Origin: Crotalaria pallida
Taxonomy: Eukaryota > Streptophyta > Magnoliopsida > Fabales > Fabaceae
Assembly (NCBI GenBank): GCA_037953625.1
Contig: CM075650.1
Coordinates: 746,501 to 810,500, forward strand
Direction: 5' to 3'
DNA: 64,000 nucleotides
Below, piece by piece: positions 56,338 to 64,000 of this stretch (the stretch's first letter is position 1; every line of letters begins with the position of its first letter). The notes beneath the pieces were generated by a model. The model was not told the DNA's origin. It did not search any database and saw only the letters and a program-made list of their open reading frames with translations. The translations under genes were made by a program, and so were the position numbers.

Positions 56338-57075
56338 ATATGAATTTCGTCCCCGAAATTCGACTTCTCTTAATCCTAAGGATTAGTAATCCTAACTTAA
56401 TTTAGGAGGCATTCAACGCTTTGGGGATCGCTCCCCCACTTAATGGAACTAAGGTTGGAATTTCAGAACTACTTGCTATTCATTTACTAACAAAGTTCAA
56501 AGTTTTTGAAATATTAGAGATACTATTATTCAATATCAATGATAGTTTCAAATCATAAAAATGTAGTTCATCATATTCCAAATCATTCATTATAACAAAA
56601 TCACATTACTTACTTAAGCATTCAAAATTTATGATTGCATTTGTAATACCCCTAATTTTCGTCTCCCAAATAACAAAGAAATTAGTTATAACAATTATTT
56701 TATAATTGTTTTTATATTAGTTATGAAGGTTTAAGTTTTTATACATTATGTGTTTTGAAATATAAAAAGTATAAGATATATTTTTATAAGAGTATTTTGT
56801 ACAAAAATATGAATGTTGTAATTTAGTCCTTGGGTTGGGACTTAATCGCAATATTAGAAAGGTTTTGGAAGAAAGAGTAATTAAATTATTAATTTTTGGA
56901 ATTTTATCCGTATGTAACCGGTTAGAAAGACTTTGTAACCGGTTACACGATGAACTCAGAAATTGAGTTAGTGGATTTTGATGAGTAACCACTCGATTAA
57001 ATCATGTTTTTCCACGAAATCAATTCGATTCTTAGTGGGAAGTACGTGTCGACTTGCATGTTCACCAATTTCCCC

Positions 57076-57083
57076 TATAAATA
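57076..57083 (+). promoter_or_regulatory. TATA box of solo LTR F
   Basis: TATAAATA in the context CCCCTATAAATACACG, about 500 bp upstream of the donor-like site and about 135 bp after the ACCGGT palindromes. The best TATA box in the window. Confidence 0.75.
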
Positions 57084-59058
57084 CACGATTTGAGGATCAA
57101 ATTGAGGGTTTTTGTTCAAGTGTTGATGATAAGCTCTGTTTTAGGGTTCCATAGTTTTTCTCTTCGATTCTCAGTCTTTGTTGAGAGTTAGAGAACGAGT
57201 GATACACTGTTACAAAGCTCAAATCAAGGTCTTTGTATTGATATATAGATTGTGAGTTGAGAGTGAGGGAGCAAGGAGAAATCAAGCTGTGAAGTGGAGG
57301 TGTTCATTCTGTCAAAAACCAGAATCAGATTCGTGAAGCTCACTTTGAGGTCTGATTTTGGTAAGCACATGCACTCTTTGAGTCCCATTCTTGTTTCTAT
57401 AGTTCGTGCATGTTACCTAGAACACAATCTAACCATTTTCCCCAATTTGTTTCTCCTTTTCATGTGTCAAAAACTTTGATTTATGAACCCTGCTGAAACT
57501 GCCATGAATGAGGGCAGAGCTTGAGGAATTCGTGTCCTTCTTTAAAGAACCAGTGTTGATACTCATCAAACACGATCTAGAGGTAAGAGGGAAGCTTACT
57601 ATTTGCTAGAGTGAGGATAAACATGTTTGGTAAATAGGATGAGTCACCAAGAGACTCTAAGGGCATAGCTTGAATTAGTTTTATGGCTTGGAGGCCAACT
57701 TTAGCTCATTTCTGATTTTTGGGCAATTATAATATGATGCATGCAAGCTATTGTGATGACAATTTCATGACTTATTTGGATATTATGTGAATTGATGCAT
57801 TAAGTTGTGAAATATGTGATTTATGCACTTTTGGTGTATGATGATTTTGCATGCATGAATTTGTGATATGTTTAAGTGTTTAAACATGTGTACTTTAAGG
57901 TATTAAACTTTGGTTAATGATGAAAATAGGTTAGATTTGAGTACAATTGAAAATGGTTCTGAAAAATCAGTTTTAGTATGCTGTGCTGCATAATCTAACC
58001 GGTTAGAGCCTGTCTGTAACCGGTTAGAACCTGACAAAAATGAAAATGTACAATTCTGGTTTTGTTAAGTAATTCTCACCATTTTTAATTGATACTTAAG
58101 TTCTATTATCACTGTTATTACCCTGTGATTGTTGGATATGGATTCCAAACTTGATAATTGGTTTATACCTTAAAGTGAATGACAAATTCAATTGAAAATT
58201 GTGAAGTTATACGCAATTTGATGCTCATAATGTTAATGGATGCAAGATGAATGTGTTTCAGTGGGTAAACATGTTAATATTAAGGTATTGTCACTCTGTG
58301 TATGGCTGGAATTGGTTAGATTTGAGTATTGGAAAGAATGGTATGCAAAACCCCACTTTTTAGTGTATTTTCTGCATAATCTAACCGGTTAGTCTGAATC
58401 TATAACCGGTTAGATACTGTCAGTTTTCAAAAGAAAAAGGTTTCTGAAATTGGCTAAGTGTTCATACCATTTATACTCAAGTTTAAGCTAGAATTTCATA
58501 TAAAAACCAATCTGAAACTATGTGATTGAGCACTGTTTGGTTTAGATTGGAGGTGATGAGTTAATACCTTAATATTAAATGATAATTTCAAGAGGAAATT
58601 ATGCATAAATGAAATTGGATTATGACTTAGATCTTTTGAATGATAATATGTATTGAACTTGAGGTATTCTGTTATGTTAAGACTTTGTTATTGGATTGAG
58701 TAGAGAATTCAAGAAAAGATTCTTTGAAAATAAGTGGTTTTAAGTTCAGATCTGTAATTCTAACCGGTTAGGTTATGATGTAACCGGTTAGTACATGAGA
58801 CTTAAAAATAAAAGTTAAGTTTTTGAGTAAGGATTGTTAATACCAATAATTATATTCTTTCAATCCAGGTCTATGAGCATATGTTTAATTTAAATTCAAG
58901 GGTGAATTTTATGAGTAAAGTTATACCTCAAGATACCATTCAGAAGTTGTGTTTTCTAAGTCATAATAATGGAATTAATGGAAAGACCAACCTTAATAAT
59001 TATGTGTGAATTCATGCATGGTGAAAGGTGATGAAATAGGTTGGTAAGGATCGTTTGT

Positions 59059-59442
59059 CATGTTCTGGGAACATGAGGAGGGTACTCTGGGAGTACCAAA
59101 TTGATGCAACCTACTTGATGACACATTCTGGGAATGTGGCCAGTGTCTGGGACATGGTTTCTTTGGTGCGTTCTGGGAACGTGATGCACACTCTGGGAGT
59201 GATGCTTTGTTTATATTCCAAGTTTGGTTTGCTATACGTTCTGGTGAGAAGGGTACTCTGGGAGTACCAAATTGATGCAACCTACTTGATGACACATTCT
59301 GGGAATGTGGCCAGTGTCTGGGACATGGTTGTATTTGATACGTTCTGGGAACGTGATGCACACTCTGGGAGTGGTGCTTGTTTATATTCCAAGTATGATT
59401 TGCTATACGTTCTGGGAACGTATGTTAGTGTTCTGGGAACAC
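59059..59442 (+). repeat. Hairpin array with constant TGG loop and changing stems
   Basis: About a dozen hairpins all close on C-TGG-G but have different complementary arms: CATGTTC-TGG-GAACATG (59059-59075), GGTACTC-TGG-GAGTACC (59081-59097), CACATTC-TGG-GAATGTG (59122-59138), ATACGTTC-TGG-GAACGTAT (59405-59423), GTGTTC-TGG-GAACAC (59428-59442) and others. A 171-bp duplication (59081 and 59252) makes part of the array. Confidence 0.92.
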
Positions 59443-60157
59443 ATTGGTGTATTGGATGGATGTCCGAGATTGATTAGTATTGGAGGCCTCAGGATTGTGA
59501 GATAGAAAGCATGCATCATGCCACCTGCATTGAAAGACTTATTATGATTAACCGGGTGTGCTCATATGGTTATGCATTCTGATTTGCTACATGATTACTT
59601 GTGTATGTTAGTTTTATTCTCATTTGATTATGCGAATATGTATAGCTAACCCCCATGCCCTTATTAGGTGTTGATCGTATATCTAGCTTGCACAAAAGTC
59701 ACTGAAGGGAGATGACCCTTAGGTGCATGCAGAGTATAGATAGTGTGGGTTGGGAACCCTTTGTACAAATATCGAGGATCCGGCCAGATGGATGTTTGGA
59801 CAGAGGACCAGTGACCAGCTCTATAACATCTCTATTTTTAGTATTATTTATATTATACATATTTTGAGAGATGTATTATAGAATGAATTTAGTTTTATAA
59901 TAATACTTATTTGGTATCCATGGACTTGTTACACTTGATATATTTTGAGAGTATAATATAATTAATTTATTATATTTCCGCAAACTCTGATTTTATTAGT
60001 CAAATTCATTACTAAACAAATTTTTGTAAAAGGAATTTTCAAATGAAGGGAAAATTTCTATTTTTAGATCTTTTTCCAACAATGACAAGTCCAAGTAATC
60101 ATAAACTTATTACTTTTCTTATAAAGTAAGATGATATACAAGGAGTGTTACAGCATT

Positions 60158-60997
60158 CACACACGCAAAGCATCAAGGAGTATACTTTTAAAAGAAGAAC
60201 AAAACATAAACCAAACACAAGTAAGGAAAATTATTCCACACACAAACACACACTTAAGTAGTCTTGAATTGAATTAAATTGAATTAAATCAAAAAATGAA
60301 AGATTTTGATAATGGCAATACTTAATTATAATAAAAGGATTGGTGAATTGTGGAATGATGAAAGCAAAAGTATAAAAAGAAGAATAGTTAAATGAATATG
60401 ATTTAAAATCTATGATGTGAATAAGCTGAACATTGACAATCATGAGGTGTAAGTTTTATTCGACATAAATTTTAATATACTACGATTCGAAAATTAGATT
60501 ACAAACCTATTTACAGAAACAGAGATGTGATACTTATATTATCAAGATTTATGCACCTTGTAACCTAGGTGGGTACATAGCACTTAAACATTTGTAAAGT
60601 AGCCAGAAAATATTGTTGGTTAATAATGAAGTAAATGTTCTCAAACTTTAATCAAGGTTATTTAGTGTAGAAGAAATAAAATTTTGATATCTGCAAATTC
60701 TGGGTTAAAACTACAAGTTAATAGAAAACATTTTAAAATTTACAATTTCAATTCCTTTCAAATTTTTTTAAAGGAAAATTCAATGTTAAAGGGTGTATAA
60801 GGTGTGAATGTAATTAGGATTCAGATTTACTTATGAAAAGATATATAACTATTGTCTTTCAAAAATCAATTTGATAGATGATTACAATTGAGATTGGAGT
60901 TACTACATACAAGTATATACTTCAATCATTTATATATATATAGAATTAAATTTCTATTCATACAAAGACTTAGCTTAAACATATCACTTCACTAAAC
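60158..60997 (-). other. Element E internal DNA, unassigned
   Basis: About 0.84 kb of A/T-rich non-coding DNA between solo LTR F and the LINE fragment. Nothing recognisable. Confidence 0.5.
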
Positions 60998-61814
60998 TTT
61001 TTTTTTGGTAGAAAGAATAAATCTTATTACCACAAACCAATTAATCACAATTACAATCCTTAGATCAAAGACTAGCCACCTTCTAGGAAGGGTTCAAGCC
61101 TTAAATCCAAGAGAAAAAGGAAAGAAAAATCAAAGTTCAGCAACTATCCTATTGATAATAGCCACATTCGGCCATAGTCGAAAATCAGGAAAACAAAATG
61201 CTATTCTATGAGCTATATCATATTTAAAAATCATGAAGACTCTATCAAGTGATCTGTGACTATCATTGAAAGTACTTAAATTACGTTCAGTCCAAATTTG
61301 GTAGATTATTGTAGAGATAATGCCCTGGATGCATTTCCTTCTCTTCTTGTCCTTGAACGCATGAACAATCCGTCGAGACCAATAAGCAAAACGAGTTGGA
61401 TAATAATCCACTCCCATCCAATTCATGCACAACATAAGCAGCTCCTTAGACCATGTGCACTCAAAGAACATATGATTTCTTGATTCCAGATTTGCCAAGC
61501 ATAGACAGCAATGATTCGGATTGCATAACCAGATCATTCTATCCAAGGTGAGCAGCTTGCCTTGCACAGCAAGCCAACCAATAAATCTATGTCTAGGTAC
61601 AGCCACTCCATTCCAAACAAATCGGTGCAATGGAAAATGAGGATGATTTCCTAAAAGAAAAGCATAACCAGAAGCAATTGTATAATGCCCATCAGACTTG
61701 AGCATCCAGTTATTGCTTTGGAATCCCAATTTCAGCAAATCTCTAGCCTTTAGCAGACGTTTCCAGTGCCAATTATGCCCTTGAACAGCAGTGCAGGACC
61801 ATAATTCTTGTTCT
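60998..61814 (-). mobile_element. LINE 3' fragment, 5' truncated
   Basis: Minus strand. A poly-A tail (T-run 60998-61006 on the plus strand) follows the coding part, and the upstream end is lost near 61814 in the middle of the ORF2 reading frame, as usual for a 5'-truncated non-LTR retrotransposon. I did not find a convincing target duplication. Confidence 0.78.
61130..61738 (-). pseudogene. LINE ORF2 C-terminus with zinc-binding RT domain (zf-RVT)
   Basis: 202 residues beginning at an internal Met; the frame is open upstream to at least 61809 (WHWKRLLKARDLL before the Met). WNGVAVPRHRFIGWLAVQGK followed by CCLCLANLESRNHMFFEC is the zinc-binding domain at the C-terminus of plant LINE reverse transcriptases. 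The RT core itself is missing through 5' truncation, so no activity is expected. Confidence 0.88.
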
Positions 61815-62553
61815 TTGATCTTAACTAGACTTGCTAAATTAGTCTAACTAGTTCTTAATTTTCATCCTAAAGAGAAAGGTTTCTTAATGGTACTATACTC
61901 ATGATCAACTATACACTATGAAGCTCAAGGTTCCCTAGTCCTATTTATATAGACTTATTGTGGAGACATAATATATTGGGTTAACACCTAATTATTTCCG
62001 CTGCGCACTCTGATAAGGAGTGATCGACATCTATAAGGTTTGGTTGAACCATACTACCTTTCTTATCTTAGACCTCACACACTTGAAAAAAAATTATTTT
62101 GGTTGAACTCAAGGACTTTAATAATACTATCTGTCAATAAATGTAAATCTCGAGGTGATCAGTCTCGATTCTACATTATATTGAGGATATGATCATTTTC
62201 CATACCGCTTGAGTTCCAAACAAGACTTTATTTCCTTTGTCATATTTGGAATTAACATTCTTAGTTTAAAACTAAGGATCAGTCCTTCCCGTTGAGGTAG
62301 CAATTTCATGCTCTGGCCCTTTGGGAGTTTTCACTTTCCTTAGTTTCAACTTTCTGTTTACTTCTAATTATGACAAAGTCACCTTCTCAAAAAAAAATTG
62401 AGCTTAATTCACTTAGACCTGGGAGATAACAAGCTAATACATGCTATATATCTAGAGAATTATAAGCCCAAAGAATTCAAAGAAGACTCAAACATCCCTT
62501 ACCTTATCTAAACTCCTTAGACTTTAAATCATCCTCGCAGGTGCAACACATAT
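61815..62553 (-). other. Element E internal DNA after gag
   Basis: Non-coding apart from the end of gag in a shifted frame (to about 62520). One GATCA module (about 62140-62185) is related to the pairs in LARD-A and TR-GAG. Confidence 0.6.
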
Positions 62554-63204
62554 TCACCAATTGAGGGAAATTACGAATACCTTGGTACCCAAGACCATCT
62601 TGATCTCTGGACGGAGACCTTTCTCAAACTTAATGCACTTTGACCTTTCATCGGGGCGATATTGGTAATAGGGTGAGAACTTGATGAGTTCTTCAAACTT
62701 GGAGGCATATTCACCCACGATCATAGTACCCTGCTTCAACTCCAAAAAATCTATCTCTTTCTTACGCCTCACATCTTCAGGAAAATATTTCTCCAGGAAT
62801 TTCTCCTTGAAGAATTCCCATGTGTTTGGCCTTGCTTCCGCCTCAAGAAAGTGTCTGGTGTCCTCCCACCAGTACTTGGCCTCTTCAGACAACATGAATG
62901 TAGAGAATGCAACCTTTTCCACATCCGTGCTAGGCATGGACCGAAAGATTTTCTCTAATTCCTGCAACCATCTTTGGGCTCCCTCAGGATTGAAGCCACC
63001 TTCAAATCTAGGAGGATCTAATTTCTTAAACTCTGTTATCCCCTGGTTTTCAGCTTGCTGCTGAGGCTGGTTGATTTGGTTGGCTTGATTAGCACTTGCT
63101 AGGACCAGATTCTCCAAAACATTGGCCTGGTTAGCGCTAGCCCGAGAGAGGTTCTCTAGAACATATGAAATTCTCTCGAGAACTCGATTATTTCGAGTCG
63201 TCAT
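62554..63204 (-). pseudogene. gag: Gag of element E, frameshifted and truncated
   Basis: 216 residues from ATG at 63204. Related to the TR-GAG gag: an Asn/Gln-rich N-terminus, then DPPRFEGGFNPEGAQRWLQE, LSEEAKYWWED, EKYFPEDVRRKKEIDFLELK, VGEYASKFEELIKF. A one-base shift near residue 205 replaces the conserved end of the core with an unrelated tail. The zinc knuckles are missing entirely. It is a damaged capsid gene; downstream there is no pol. Confidence 0.88.
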
Positions 63205-63442
63205 TAACTACGTCTGAAAATTAGATGGAACAGGTGAGAACTTAACCACTACTTAAATTTATAAGCTATAATTAGGTACTTAAATACTTATATATTTTCT
63301 TAACATCTAACTATTTACTAGCTACTTCTAACTATTTTCCTATTACATCTAGCTATTTGCTAATTACTTTTATGTTACTCTCATGTGGAGCAACACTTTA
63401 GGAGTAGGAAATCCATACTCCACAGCCGAGGAATGCAACCAT

Positions 63443-63454
63443 TGCTATGATACC
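63443..63454 (-). other. Primer binding site of element E
   Basis: TGGTATCATAGC (minus strand, approximate edges), the same variant as in both TR-GAG interiors, a few bases from the LTR at 63459. Confidence 0.82.
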
Positions 63455-63458
63455 ATAA

Positions 63459-64000
63459 TATAACGTCCTACCTTTTATTTCCTTTATTAATTATTAAATC
63501 ATAAAAAAAAAATTTAGGAAAAATTTGACCGAATTTACTTTAAAATATTGACTTTTCCCTTTTTAAAAATACCTGAGTCTAACCTATCAGATCCAGATTC
63601 AGAATCAATATAAATATTCATTCATTAGATTAGCAAAATAAAAGCTTTACACCATATGTTTCAAAGTCCATAGATGAGTAAAAGTTCGAAAGTTTACATT
63701 ATCAAAATAAGGATATCATCATATAAAAAGAGGATATTTAGATATCCATCAAGAGTGATATCCACCTAATTAAAACAAAACATAAACTTTATATTAAAAC
63801 TTAAATATAAATATACATTCCAAACTCTTAGAGAATTGAGGTGGTTGCATCATTTCGGAGTATAAAATAAAATGTAGAGTTGCACTCCACTAACAGGAGT
63901 GTACTCATCCTCGGTGGCAGGGAGATCGGGATAATCTCCATTAAAGGTACCTAAAAATGACAACTTAAGGGGGTGAGATATTTACTCAAAATCAAAGGAA
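63459..64000 (-). repeat. Element E 5' LTR, inner part, cut by the window edge
   Basis: Uninterrupted homologue of 28119-28563 + 53150-53186 + 54485 onward. It preserves the target of solo LTR C (TACTC at 63899-63903) and of solo LTR G (near 63930), so it is a natural empty-site control for both insertions. Confidence 0.9.

Larger units (their letters stand above)
56642..60152 (+). mobile_element. Solo LTR F, 3.5 kb, Tekay-like
   Basis: Begins TGTAATACCCC, ends GAGTGTTACA, flanked by GCATT (56637-56641, 60153-60157). No primer site, tract or coding frame is inside, so it is a solo LTR. Layout on the plus strand: ACCGGT palindromes (56915-56950), TATA box (57076-57083), donor-like GAG/GTAAGAGGG (GT at 57583), further ACCGGT copies (58000-58790), hairpin array (59059-59442), CTAACCCCCATG...TTATTAG/GTGT (acceptor AG 59666-59667). 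It interrupts the interior of element E. Confidence 0.88.
28119..64000 (-). mobile_element. Element E: gag-only Tekay-like element, minus strand, runs off the window
   Basis: The 3' LTR is in pieces at 28119-28563, 53150-53186 and 54485-56323 (about 2.3 kb together); the 5' LTR starts at 63459 and leaves the window. Internal native DNA of about 2.8 kb lies at 56324-56641, 60158-60997 and 61815-63458. It holds a broken gag but no pol. The PBS is at 63443-63454 and the tract at 56324-56337. Both LTRs start TATAACG rather than TGTAACA. The first 445 bp of the LTRs differ at about 13 sites plus an indel, more than the other pairs, so this is the oldest layer on the right. Confidence 0.85.

Noticed and set aside
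59055..59505. Frames of 140 and 66 codons (plus) and 122 codons (minus) over the F hairpin array
   Set aside because: Both strands are open because the array is palindromic; peptides are repetitive.

Overview
This window is plant nuclear DNA made almost entirely of LTR retrotransposons inserted into one another. I see no ordinary host gene, no tRNA or rRNA gene and no CRISPR array. The signs of a flowering plant are an Athila-type Ty3 element with a tRNA-Asp primer site, SIRE/Maximus-type Ty1 LTRs and gag, and several Tekay-like Ty3 families with long LTRs, a tRNA-iMet primer site and a GTGGGGGAG polypurine tract. A legume is my best guess, because TTAATCGATTAA-type palindromes remind me of legume repeats, but the sequence does not prove it.

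Left nest (1-27026). A Ty1-type LTR (remainder 25841-27026) was hit by a decayed Athila-like element (1-25840, plus strand, 5' LTR cut by the window edge). Its integrase frame was later split by LARD-A (4718-22310, minus strand, target duplication TGGAC), a coding-free element with 3.2 kb LTRs. LARD-A was in turn hit by LARD-B (8840-17828, plus strand, target duplication TTTGT), whose 2.8 kb LTRs are almost identical. This is a four-level nest. A 93-bp minisatellite and about 0.7 kb of unexplained DNA follow (27027-28118).

Right nest (28119-64000). Element E (minus strand, gag-only, probable target duplication CCCAG) runs off the right edge. Its 3' LTR carries solo LTR C (28564-53149, TACTC) and an Athila-related solo LTR G (53187-54484, ATCTC). 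Element E's 5' LTR at the right edge preserves the empty site for both. Its internal region carries a 3.5 kb solo LTR F (56642-60152, GCATT) and a LINE 3' fragment. Solo LTR C contains a TR-GAG array (30843-45817, GAGGG) of three LTRs and two gag-bearing internal regions, and a gag-only SIRE-like element (45919-52887) with a chimeric LTR.

How the parts relate. No element here has an intact pol gene: the Athila pol is full of stops and frameshifts, and the others carry gag only or nothing. They must have depended on enzymes made elsewhere. What the Tekay-like families share is cis-acting sequence: primer site, a hairpin after it, two copies of the polypurine tract, a hairpin beside the tract, and a splice-donor and branch-point/acceptor-like pair inside the LTR. 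That pair encloses family-specific arrays of short hairpins whose stems covary. The intron-like hairpin cassette is the best candidate for something undescribed. The clearest structural event is the TR-GAG array, whose middle LTR is a mosaic of the two outer ones, as expected from unequal crossing-over.
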